Below, piece by piece: positions 54,940 to 64,000 of a DNA stretch of 64,000 nt. The position numbers and the translations under genes are program-made. This DNA comes from Dactylonectria macrodidyma (taxonomy: Eukaryota; Ascomycota; Sordariomycetes; Hypocreales; Nectriaceae), in NCBI GenBank assembly GCA_020744425.1, contig JAGMUV010000030.1, forward strand, positions 681,465 through 745,464, in the 5' to 3' direction. Every line of letters begins with the position of its first letter. Positions within the stretch are counted from its first letter, which is position 1. Below the pieces are notes generated by a model. That model was given only the letters and a program-made list of their open reading frames with translations. It was not told where the DNA came from and made no database searches.

Positions 54940-57180
54940 ATGCAGTACGTAATAATAAGAGAGGGATAGAAAGGGTCCGGCGTAGGGTTATGGGAATTAG
55001 TGTAGTATATGATGAGTATAAGGGAAAAGAAAGAGAATATAGTAAGCTAGTGTCATAAAAGTATTACATGGGTTAGATAGGTAGTAAGGTTGAGAAAATA
55101 ATGATTATGGAGATTATAGGAGGAAAGGATGTTAGTATAGGAGTTAAAGAAAGAAGTAAGTTATCAAGGTTAGAAGAGAAGTAATATGTATGAGGGTTAG
55201 AAAGAGAAGATAGAGACATGAGTTGAAAAAAGGAGAAGTAAGAGTTGAAGTTATAGTAAAACGAGGTAAAAAAGAGTAGAAGTAAAGGTATGGAGTAAAG
55301 TAAGAGGCATAGAGTAAGGTAAGAGGCATAAAGTAAGGTACGAAGTATAGGGTAAGGTAAGTGTAGGTGCAGTAAGAGGTTAAAGAGAGAGTAGTAGGGG
55401 TAGGGGTAACTAGTAGTAAAGTAAGGTAAGTATTAGTACAGGGGAGATTTTAAAGAAAAGGTAGTAAAGATGGAGGTAACCCGTAGTAGGGCAGGACAAG
55501 TGGGAGTGTAGTAGAGTGTAAAAGAGAGAGAGGGTAGTAGAGTTGGGGGTAACCCGTAGTAGAGCAGGGCAAGCGGCAGCGCGGCAGGGAGGAGGAGAGG
55601 GGGTAACCGCTGATATATGAAAATTAGAGGAAGAGAGCGAAGGTGAGAGTTAGAAGGAGAGTATAGATATGAAGATTAGAAGAAGGAGTAGTTATGTGAG
55701 GATTAGCAGAAGAGTGTGAAGGTGAGAGTTAGGGGGAGAGTATAAAGGTGAGAATTAGAAGAAGAGTATAAATATAAAGATTAGAAGGAGAGATATATAT
55801 ATGAGAATAAGAGGGAGAGTGTAAGAGTGAGAGTTAGAAGGAGGGATATGTATAGAAAGGTTAGAAGGATAATGTGAAAATAAGAGGTAAGAAAAGAATA
55901 TAAAAATAAAAAATAAAAAGAGAGTATAAATATAAAAGTTGAAAAGAGTATATAAAAATAAGAATTAATAAGAAAATATAAGAATATAAAAAAAATAAAA
56001 GAAAAAAAAAGAAAATTAAATAAATAAAGAAGTATATTAAAAAAAGAGAAAAAAAAGTAAAAGAAAGATAAAAAAAAAAGGATATTAAAAAAAAAAAGTA
56101 AAATAAAAGTATTAAAATAAAAGTTATAATAAAAAAAAAAAAAGAGAGAAAGTAAATAGAGTTATATAAAAGTCAAAGAGAATATATTATATAAGAGTTA
56201 AAAAGAATAGGATATATAAAGATTAGGAGGAGTAGTTTATATAAAAATTAAAAAGAATAGGTTATTTAAAGGTTAGGAAGAGTAGTTTATATAAGAGTTA
56301 GAGGGAGTGGTTTATATAAGAGTTAAGAGGAGAGTGTAAAAAATGAAAGTTAGAAGAGTGTAAAAGTAAGAGTTAAAAAGAAAGTGTAAAAGTAAAGGTT
56401 AAAAAGAGAAAGTAAAGATAAAAGTTAGAGGGGGAGTGTGAGTATGAAAGTTAGAAGGAGAATATAAAAGTAAGAGTTAGAAGGAGGGTGTAAAAGTAAG
56501 AGTTAAAAAGAGAATATAAAGTTAATAATTAATTGAAAAGAAAATATAAAGATAAGAGTTAGAAGGAGAATATAGATATAAAAGTTAAAATTTAGAGAAA
56601 GGAGAGTAGAAATATAAATATAAATATCACAAAGAAAGTATAAATATAAGAATTAGAAAGAGAGAGTAAATATAAAAGTTAAAAGAAGAATATAAAAATG
56701 AAGGTTAAAAAAGAAGTAAAGAAGAGAGTAGAAATAAAAATTAGAAAAAGAGTATAAATAAAATAAGTAAAAAGAAAATATGGATATAAAAAATAGAAAG
56801 AGAAAGTAAAAGTAAAAGTTAAAAGAAGAAGTAATTATATGAAAGAAGGAGAGTATAAATAGAATAAGTAAAAAGAGAGGATAGATATAATAAATAAAAG
56901 GAGAAAGTAAAAATTAAAAGAGGAGAGTAAAAGTGGAAGTTAAAAAGAGAGTGTAAAAATAAGAGTTAGAGAAAGTAGTTTATAGTAAGAAGTAGAGGGA
57001 AAGTATAAGTATGAGGGTTAGAGAAAGAGAGAGGGTAAAAGTGAAAGTTAAAAGAAGAAGTAGTTATATAAAAGTTAATAAAGAAAGTAAAAAGGAAGAG
57101 AGAGGGAGGTGGTTAAGAAGTGGGGTAATAGAATTATATGAAGTGGTGGGTATTAAAGTGATGTGAGTGATATGAAGGAT
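54940..57180 (+). repeat. Purine-rich degenerate minisatellite (over 2 kb)
   Basis: The plus strand is almost devoid of C and consists of A/G with T, built from diverged copies of a unit like GTTAGAAGGAGAGTATAAAA with AGAGTTAGA and GAGAGTATAA recurring every roughly 20-30 bases. Composition shifts from GT/AG-rich (55.0-55.6 kb) to A-rich (55.9-56.2 kb) and back. No frame is credible. Because G is kept while C is absent, the bias is strand-specific, not the usual two-strand RIP pattern. Confidence 0.8.
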
Positions 57181-58261
57181 ATGAGTGTGGATTTATTATG
57201 TGTCGATTTGGGGGTCAGGTTTAGGTCGCAGACGGCTGTGGGTGGGGTACACTTTTTTAGAAAACAATATGGAAAAATGGATATTGATTTAAAAAGAATT
57301 AATAGAAAGCTATGAGAGGTTTCCTAAGCACGGTGGCTATTTTATAGAGTTAGTTATGGAATTTAGAAGAAAGAAAGAGGAAAATAGAGTGGATGGGAGG
57401 GCGGACCCACAGTAAAGTCTTGGCTCACGATTAATTCAATGGGGCATAGTGCGAGGCCCACTTAAAAGTCTTGGCTCACGATTAATTCAATGCGGTATAG
57501 CGCGAGGACGGATGGGCTTACCTAAGCCGCTTTTTCGCACAGGTCGGTCGGAGTTGAGAGGTTCGGCCGAAAGAAGCGCCCAACCAAGCCTCAAGGACGG
57601 ACGACATCACCGCTACCCTGTAGCTGGTCAAAACATCGCCAACGGGTTCCAAGTAAAGTGACGGAATAATAGACTCCTAGGGTTATCTTGCGTAGAGAGT
57701 ATTCCGTTAACTTGTGAAGCTATTAGAAGTAGCACTTTTCCCCCGAGAACTAATAACGAAGGCGTGTTTGACGGGTGGCTGGGCGAATACTTTGTATTAC
57801 AATACGATGATAATTGTTTGGCTTTACTCTTACTTCTAAAGCGTACTGCAGAGACCCTTTAGCATCAGGATCGGGTCAGCATGTTAGACCAGCCTTCCCA
57901 TAGTAACGCGAAGGAAAGGGAGACCGTATGCTAACCAATTCTACGAGAATGCATGAAAAAAAAAACAAAAAAATCCTGAATGTAATTAGACGTGGCATCC
58001 CGAAGAAACTGCTTGCTCGATTGCGCGCCCTCCAAAGCCTGTTCGCAGGCTTTGCTTTTACTCGATTATGTAATTTGCCAGACTGCCCGGGGTACACGTT
58101 CTGCGTCTCCTATTATTATTATCCCTTCTTGTGCGACGGATAGAGAGATTAAGCAAGATAATGTCTCAATCAGTCCTGAGACGTTGTGGTCGGCCTAAAA
58201 AAACAGCAGCGTCCGAAAAGGAGTGAGTGGTCCCAGGAACGTGCGTTGTAGCGTGCATGAT
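57181..58261. other. Spacer before the MULE, with a 51-bp duplication
   Basis: About 1.1 kb. A 51-bp direct duplication (AAGTCTTGGCTCACGATTAA repeat start) lies at 57415-57516, the copies differing by a few transitions. Short frames of 60-70 codons (57449-57661; 57928-58143) show no domains. Nothing else is supported. Confidence 0.5.
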
Positions 58262-58269
58262 TATAATGA

Positions 58270-58350
58270 GGGAATTGATATAGCGGCATGACATTTTTGA
58301 TACAGCGGCATGACTCTTACAGCGGCATGACTTTTAGGAAATTTAATTGG
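58270..58350. repeat. MULE left terminal inverted repeat
   Basis: 81 bp beginning GGGAATTGATATAGCGGCAT; contains three GCGGCATGAC iterons at spacings of 22 and 17 bases. Confidence 0.95.
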
Positions 58351-58555
58351 CTAAAGGTCCCCGCGACCCACAGATACATTCTCTCAAAGGCGGTGTGACT
58401 AGCTCCGATAACAAGACCTCTCTTTACCATATAAGCAAGTAGGTCGGGCTACCTTCCTAGAACAGGCTTTGCCCAGACGTCAAAACAAGGTCTTATTTTC
58501 AATACGGAACAAGACCAGTTTCATTAAAGGCCAGAGGGGCCAGCCATCTAGTATT

Positions 58556-61498
58556 CTATTCTCTGACTACTATAGAAGGAAGAGTCTCCTCGTCGCTCTC
58601 GAGCAGCTCCCATTGACTCCTTCGCCTCCGAATGCTGGGTTGTATCTTCCGTCCGCTAGCACGTACTCCTGTAGTTCTCCCAACTCCAAGAATCGCCGAT
58701 TGGCTACGTATTACGCGCTGGTTTGAAGTAACGACCTCACTACTGGCATCGCTGGTAGCCTGGCTACTGGCCTGGCCGCTGACCTGTTGGCTCGCTTCTA
58801 GTGCGAGCCTAGCAAGCGTCGGCTTATTTCGGCTCCCTGGTGGTCGACCTCGCCTGCGCCCTGACGCCTGACCGGCTGGTTTGCTGGTTGAATGGGTACT
58901 AGGCTGACTACTTACCCCGATGGCTAGCCTTGCTGGAACAGCCTGCGTGGTGTTCCTGGGCCTGCCACGGAGAGATGTAGCGATCTTGGGGTCGAGGATG
59001 CGTCGGTATGGATCTCGGGAGGTTGACTCTCGCAGCCGCCACCGTGGATGAACGTCCCATTTAGTGAAAGCCGTGGCAGAACCCAACTTTGAGTACACCT
59101 TATGGTAGCAAGGGATGCCAAGCTCGATTGAAACCGAACAGTCGTCATTACAATCCCCGAGAGGGCTAGGGAATGGATTCTTCCCTGTCGGCATCGCTTT
59201 CCTCGCTAGCCGATACTGCTTTGTAATCAGTCCCAGACCTTTCGACGAAATCACTATTCGCAGTTCACCCAGGTACTCCGAGCTCGAGCCGAGGTAGTCG
59301 CGGGCAGTGAGCACCTCATCCTCTGCGCAGGCATGTGTGAAATCTCGCTCTTGATCCCTCATCATATCCTGCATCGCCTCAACAAGCCGATAGAGGTGGC
59401 TCATACCGTTAAGGAGATAACTCTTGATGTTGTTGTTGCTTGCTTCTGTGCCGGAGGTGACGCGGATGCCGAAGTTGCGGTATTTGCGGATGAAACAGCG
59501 TGCCCACTGAGCCCTCATGGGCATATACGTTCCATGGAGATATCGCAAGATTGCTCGCTGGTCATCGAACTTCTTGCAGAGGTCTTTCCACGCCTTCTCG
59601 TGAGCCTCCTCGGTCTCGGCAAACAAGACGAGCTTCCACATCACAAGAACCCCTCGATAGCTATGGGGAATGACCTCGGCAGTTGGCGCGAGGACGAGTT
59701 GTTGGTCCTTTGGGCGCAGCTCAGCCTGTGTCTGTACGGTAGAGTCCTCCCCATCGCTGCTATTGGGACTGCTACTGCTCCTACTGCCCTTGACCCACTT
59801 CTGCTTCGATTTCAGCAGGACGTTCGAATTGATGTGGTGGATACAGAGCTGCTGTTGTACATTGGGGAACTGATCGTTTAGGGCAGCCTTCATTGAGTTG
59901 TCGAAGTCGGTAATGATGACGTCCGGTTGCCGAATCGCTTGCTGTTCTATGAGTTGTCGAATGCTCTCAGAGAGGAACTGAAACCCTTCTCGCCTCTCGT
60001 TATCAATCAGACCAAAAGCAGCGTTAAAAACGGTACCAAGGCAGGTCTGTCCTGTAGCCTGGAATAATGGGAGCTTGAAGCGATTGGTGTTGTATGTATT
60101 GTCGAAGCTGATGACCTCGGGGAACCGCTTCCACATCCGAAGACAGTAGGGGAAGGTCCAGACAAGGCCAAGAAGGCGATTCGGATCATCGTTCGCCCAT
60201 TTCACGAGGTAAGAGATCTCCATCTCGTCGAAGAGTTTAATTAGCGCTGCAGTAGGCGTGTATCCACTAAGCTTGTCTCTGTTGACGAGAGATCTGGCGT
60301 TGTACATGTCTCTCTGTGTGAAGACAGACTCGGGATGTTGCTCCTGGACGACGGCCCGTACATCGCGGGCCCGGATTCCAACCCGGCGGCTTGTCGATTC
60401 AACTGTAGCCCTGATGGGCGTAGTGAGCCTCCTGTGGGAGGGATGGGCAGATGGTCCGATACTGCGGCCGTGGTTGTGCTGGCCGTGTTCGGGCTTCGAG
60501 TGCTGTCGTAAAAGCCACTTGCCCTCCTCTAACGCCTCTGCAATAGCCATCCACTTACAACCACACTTTCGGGATTTACGTTGTCGGATCCCTACGCCTT
60601 TAGTAGGCCCAGGTTCTCCGAATCGATCGCATTGGAATGAATATCTGATCTTCCGACCTTTATATGAGTAGGCATTCCGTCGAACAACACCAAATCCATG
60701 AGCCTTCGCGAAGGTATTCACCCAGTCGAAGAGAACCTCAGCTGATGGTGCTGGGTCGCCTGGGATCGGTGGATTCGGGATCGGGTCTGGGGTAGGTGAC
60801 GAGGATTGCTGGATGGGAGAAGATGTAATTGCCTCGGGGGTTGATGATCCTTGGGGAGTTTGGATAGGCGGCCTGTGTGGCGGAGAGTACGGCGGAGGGG
60901 ATTCGTAGGCATCTGAACTGAGTGGTGACCAACCCCATCTCTCTCGCCATTGGCGTACTCGTTCGTACGACCGGCCAAGATCAATGGTTAGTGTCAGGTC
61001 TTCCCCGATAACCTCGCGTACCAACTTCAAGACGGACTCAAACTTGGCACTCGTTGCAGTCGGGAGCCTTTGGGCCGACTGTGGTAGAGAGTAGGGAGGT
61101 AGTGATTCGGTTTCGGGGCCTGGTATAGGTGCCCTAATTCGCTGCGATCGTCTTCGTCCGGATGGGAAATCGTTTAGGAGGTGTATCTCGTGATCGAAAC
61201 GGAGCTCCCATGCTGGCTCATGGAGCCCCTGTGATCCATGGGGTCGTGGAAAGGTTGATAATGTCTGTGGATAAGATGCAAAGAGATTTCCGAGTGCATC
61301 TTCGTCGCCAATTCCGTAGTACTGGCTGATACTTGTTGCTATACTACTTGCTGATCGTGGCCTGTTTGCAAGTAGAGGGGGGCTGAACCTGGCTTGTCGG
61401 CTCTGTCGCTGTCGTTTTCGAGGACGTAATTGATCGCTAGGGCTAGGGCTTCGAGTCCGACTTCGTCGTGAGCTTGAGAGAGATTCGGAATTAGGCAT
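58556..61498 (-). CDS. MULE transposase (980 aa)
   Basis: The first ATG of the frame is 61498 (upstream only TTG). Residues 1-50 are Arg/Ser-rich, nuclear-localisation-like. A FAR1/WRKY-GCM-like zinc finger lies at about 255-345 (WVNTFAKAHGFGVVRRNAYS, CGCKW, then HSKPEHGQHNHG). The MULE DDE domain follows: Asp in ISFDNTYN (about 466), Asp in IITDFDNSM (about 531) and Glu in SGTEASNNNIKSY (about 685). A SWIM-like cluster CNDDCSVSIELGIPCYHKVY follows at about 780. The C-terminus has GRPRN and RRRGRPPGSRNK, AT-hook-like. It cuts at the inverted repeats and reinserts with 8-11 bp duplications. Intact, single exon; the C-terminal part is Ser/Gln-rich. Confidence 0.95.
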   Translation of the reverse strand: MPNSESLSSSRRSRTRSPSPSDQLRPRKRQRQSRQARFSPPLLANRPRSASSIATSISQYYGIGDEDALGNLFASYPQTLSTFPRPHGSQGLHEPAWELRFDHEIHLLNDFPSGRRRSQRIRAPIPGPETESLPPYSLPQSAQRLPTATSAKFESVLKLVREVIGEDLTLTIDLGRSYERVRQWRERWGWSPLSSDAYESPPPYSPPHRPPIQTPQGSSTPEAITSSPIQQSSSPTPDPIPNPPIPGDPAPSAEVLFDWVNTFAKAHGFGVVRRNAYSYKGRKIRYSFQCDRFGEPGPTKGVGIRQRKSRKCGCKWMAIAEALEEGKWLLRQHSKPEHGQHNHGRSIGPSAHPSHRRLTTPIRATVESTSRRVGIRARDVRAVVQEQHPESVFTQRDMYNARSLVNRDKLSGYTPTAALIKLFDEMEISYLVKWANDDPNRLLGLVWTFPYCLRMWKRFPEVISFDNTYNTNRFKLPLFQATGQTCLGTVFNAAFGLIDNERREGFQFLSESIRQLIEQQAIRQPDVIITDFDNSMKAALNDQFPNVQQQLCIHHINSNVLLKSKQKWVKGSRSSSSPNSSDGEDSTVQTQAELRPKDQQLVLAPTAEVIPHSYRGVLVMWKLVLFAETEEAHEKAWKDLCKKFDDQRAILRYLHGTYMPMRAQWARCFIRKYRNFGIRVTSGTEASNNNIKSYLLNGMSHLYRLVEAMQDMMRDQERDFTHACAEDEVLTARDYLGSSSEYLGELRIVISSKGLGLITKQYRLARKAMPTGKNPFPSPLGDCNDDCSVSIELGIPCYHKVYSKLGSATAFTKWDVHPRWRLRESTSRDPYRRILDPKIATSLRGRPRNTTQAVPARLAIGVSSQPSTHSTSKPAGQASGRRRGRPPGSRNKPTLARLALEASQQVSGQASSQATSDASSEVVTSNQRVIRSQSAILGVGRTTGVRASGRKIQPSIRRRRSQWELLESDEETLPSIVVRE

Positions 61499-61662
61499 GA
61501 TGAAGGACCTTCTCAATGGGGGTTGAGAGACTCGTAGTGGATCTGATGGAGAGCTTGATCGCGTCGCGTCAGTAGCTAAGGGAAGAATTATGGAGAGCTA
61601 AGCTCTGGGTACAAATTTGAGCTGTTGGCAGAATGAAATGTGCTAACAAAAGAGGGTCCCGT

Positions 61663-61743
61663 CCAATTAAATTTCCTAAAAGTCATGCCGCTGTAAGAGT
61701 CATGCCGCTGTATCAAAAATGTCATGCCGCTATATCAATTCCC
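61663..61743. repeat. MULE right terminal inverted repeat
   Basis: 81 bp ending ATATCAATTCCC; exact inverse of the left copy. Confidence 0.95.
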
Positions 61744-61954
61744 TATAATGATACTACTAATGACAACACTAGCAAGCCGTCCACCCCAATCGCGCACGGA
61801 CTGAGTCGCAACAAGCAGAATTTATACATCATTACTATTATTAACCTCATCCGCCCGCTATACCGTCGACGACGGATCCGGTTGTTGGCCTCCACCTGGA
61901 GCCGCATATCCTGAGTGTCGCACTGAGCGGGCTATAAGGATCAAAAATCAGCTG

Positions 61955-62608
61955 TTGATTGCTTGATAAAAATTTTAGTGTGGAGGAAGAAGATAGACAG
62001 CTAATCATAAGGCAGCTTTACTATAGTTAATGTCTTGCTTATCTTTCATTGCTTGACAAAAATTTTAGCGTGAAGGAAGAAGATAGATAGCTAATTATAA
62101 GGCAGCTGTGCTACCGGGATGGGGCGAATTGGGATGGCTCGAATTGATTGCTTAACAAAAATTTTAGCATAAAGGAAGAAGATAGACAGCCAATCATAAG
62201 GCAACATGCTGTTCGTCTCGCGGGAGCAGTGAGGTGTCAAACTACTGCTGCGTGAGGGAGGAGGACGGACGGCCGATGATTGCTTGACAAAAATTTTTAG
62301 CGTGGAGGAAGAAGATAGACAGCCGGTTGCAGGTATCGTTAGTTCCTCTGATTGCTTGATAAAAATTTTAGCGTGAAGGAAGAAGATAGACAGCCAATTA
62401 TAAGGCAGCTCTACTATGGTTAATGTCTTACTTATTGCTGTTGCTTATCATTGCTTGACGAAAATTTTAGCGTGGAGGGAGAAGATAGACAACCAATCAT
62501 AAGGCAGACATGCTGTTCGTCTCGCGGGCAGTGAGTTGTCAGGTTGTTACTGCTTGACAAAAATTTTAGCGTGAAGGAAGGAGACAGACAGCCAATCGTA
62601 AGGCAGCT
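61955..62608. repeat. Seven-copy interspersed repeat, about 58-bp core
   Basis: Core TTGCTTGACAAAAATTTTAG followed by GCGTGAAGGAAGAAGATAGA and CAGCCAATCATAAGGCAGC starts near 61957, 62050, 62147, 62278, 62350, 62451 and 62548. Spacers of 14-70 bases separate the cores. Two spacer types recur: ACTATAGTTAATGTCTTGCTT-like (about 62020 and 62413) and ATGCTGTTCGTCTCGCGGG (about 62207 and 62510), showing a higher-order duplication of roughly 390 bp. Confidence 0.88.
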
Positions 62609-63785
62609 CCAACCTAAGCCGTGGGATCCTTCGCACTTTTTCTTCGGCGAGAGTCAAGTGAGCCTGTTTGAACGTCAATTGAAGAGGCCTCGAAATTATT
62701 AGCACCTGCTGAAGGTACTGGGCTTAAAAAGACGGGAATGGCCGAAGCAACAAATCACTTGGGGTCGACTTCGAGAGAAGTCATGCTGAAATTTGACTTG
62801 AACTAGTTTTGTCAGCAGGAGGCTAGGGGTGAGGGAGCGACCATGCAACTTACTGCGACAACTGTTTGGAGCTGTTGTTCCAAAAATTTTGTTCTCGCTA
62901 TTGAAGTTTTGTCGTCGAGCTTCATGATCGTGGATCACGGCACTGCGATCCACTTTTGGTTGGTCCTTCGTTCTGACTATTATTCCGGTTACACTGCGCT
63001 GCACAGCCGGCCCCTCTTTGCAGTCGTTACGTTAGGTCATAGCCAGGGGTGCAACACTCAGGCTGCAGTTCGTCAGGCGGAATAAGTATTCATCCATGCA
63101 TCCGCAATGATATCTCCGAATCGGAGATTGTAACAGCCAGTCCTATTCGCTTCAACTGCACCACAAGGCGACCAGTACGAACCTATAAGCCGAGCCAGAA
63201 AGTCCCCAAAGACGCAATAAAGCTACGAAATATCATAGGGAAGTACGAGAATATCTAGCACCGGCCCGTGGCCTGCGGCTCTAGCATTCGACTGGCCCTG
63301 TACATACCCTTAAGTAGAATTAGCAGAGCAAGCAAAAATACATCTTATTTTCAGTAACCCACAGTACTAACTATATTGCGAGCTTGATCTAGCTCTGCCC
63401 AGCCTTTGAAAGGTTAACTTCGAGTTATTTACCTACCCCCAATAACTAATAAGCATTGATCTGTATGTGTTGGGATTAAGTGGGCCTCGCGGCTAGCATA
63501 TAGGAGCTGCTACTGCGAGCGATGCGCGAGATGGCAGTGGCACCGTCGGACAACGTTGTGATGTGGTGGGTTACGATCTTGGTACGATCTGCGCTGTTGG
63601 GGCAGGAGGAGGGAGCCAAATACATCAGCCAAGGCCAATTCAACATGAACATGTTGCCGATGGATCTTGGAGAGCGTTTGGATGCTATCATTCACTGTAG
63701 CAAGGTGTTTTTTCTTCACGTGCTCGGCTATTAGCTGCAGATGTTACAAGATAGATAAGGCTAATAAAAAGATGCATCCACTAGT
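62609..63785. other. Spacer with no supported gene
   Basis: About 1.2 kb. Short frames on both strands (62699-63004 minus; 63049-63258 plus; 63476-63734 both strands) have no domains and no splice signals tying them to the neighbouring helicase gene. Probably includes the 3' UTR of that gene. Confidence 0.35.
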
Positions 63786-64000
63786 CTATGAGTCGGCATT
63801 CTGGAACCCTAGTTTTGCAAGTTCGACCTTTCGGATCTGTTGGGAGTGCATTTTCTAAGAGTCGATGTCAGTGGAACAGGCTGTATTATTGTCAGGCTCA
63901 AGACATAACGTACAACCTCAACGGTTCCTCGCACGAGGTAGCGAGTCACTGTCACTGCTTTGTCTTGGCCAAGTCGAGAAACTCTTCCAATTGCTTGACT
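63786..64000 (-). CDS. C-terminal part of a SNF2/Rad5-type helicase (5' part beyond window)
   Basis: On the minus strand, from the right edge: exon to 63905, intron 63904-63855 (GTCTTG, branch CTGAC, CTCTTAG), last exon 63854-63786 ending TAG. The first exon encodes QAIGRVSRLGQDKAVTVTRY then LVRGTVEVVRY, the conserved helicase motif VI of SNF2 family ATPases with the following strand. The spliced end KMHSQQIRKVELAKLGFQ matches the usual tail of Rad5/HLTF-like proteins. The arginine finger (IGRV) is present. About 60 residues are visible; the ATPase core is off the window. The His usually found in GRVHRLGQ is Ser here. Confidence 0.8.

Larger units (their letters stand above)
58262..61751 (-). 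mobile_element. Complete Hop-like MULE DNA transposon
   Basis: Element 58270-61743 (3474 bp). The 81-bp terminal inverted repeats (58270-58350 and 61663-61743) are perfectly identical in inverse orientation. An 8-bp target duplication TATAATGA flanks it (58262-58269 and 61744-61751). Each repeat contains three copies of GCGGCATGAC (left: 58283-58292, 58305-58314, 58322-58331), probably transposase binding sites. One intact transposase gene lies inside. Perfect ends and an open ORF point to recent mobility. Confidence 0.95.

Noticed and set aside
63476..63734. Overlapping 70-codon frames on both strands near the right end
   Set aside because: No domain; they lie beyond the stop of the helicase gene and lack splice links.

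Overview
The window looks like an accessory, transposon-rich stretch of a filamentous ascomycete nuclear genome (Pezizomycotina; probably Sordariomycetes, possibly Hypocreales). Evidence: introns of about 45-62 bases with GT...CTRAY...AG signals, a GH18 endochitinase of the Trichoderma chi42 type, a 10-TM OSCA/CSC1 channel, a Tad-like LINE, a Hop-like MULE, a DUF3435 tyrosine recombinase, and AT-rich blocks that look like repeat-induced point mutation (RIP). Exon joins were worked out by eye from splice signals and frame continuity; they are inferred, not confirmed by transcripts.

Layout. 0-28.6 kb is gene-dense: the 3' end of an unknown gene, two small chromodomain proteins, a RING-patatin phospholipase, a Ulp1-like protein lacking its catalytic residues, two pseudokinases, several small helical proteins, a chitinase, an OSCA channel, a DUF6914-like protein, a membrane protein, a gene built partly from two 21-nt micro-exons, and a secreted barrel-like protein. 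28.7-39.5 kb holds minisatellites around a secreted LysM-type gene whose stop codon lies in the 11-bp target duplication of a full-length LINE, then a small MADS-like gene. 39.7-42.1 kb is a five-exon DUF3435 recombinase, the captain family of Starship giant elements, transcribed leftward.

42.5-44.6 kb is a sharply bounded AT-rich block without ORFs. 45.8-50.4 kb carries an unrecognised pair of frame-aligned ORFs (252 and about 1239 residues). A tRNA-like sequence, a decayed multi-stop gene (52.8-54.7 kb) and a purine-rich degenerate minisatellite of over 2 kb follow. 58.26-61.75 kb is a complete MULE with perfect 81-bp inverted repeats and an 8-bp target duplication; next to it is a seven-copy, roughly 58-bp repeat. 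The window ends in the 3' part of a SNF2/Rad5-type helicase gene.

How it may fit together: if the DUF3435 gene is an active captain, Starship architecture predicts cargo to its left, i.e. toward the MADS-like, LysM and patatin genes (patatins are recurrent Starship cargo). That is inference; no element boundaries were proven. Cell-wall functions (chitinase, LysM-type, secreted barrel protein) and putative signalling or defence functions (patatin, pseudokinases, Ulp-like) sit together, but no shared pathway can be shown from sequence alone.
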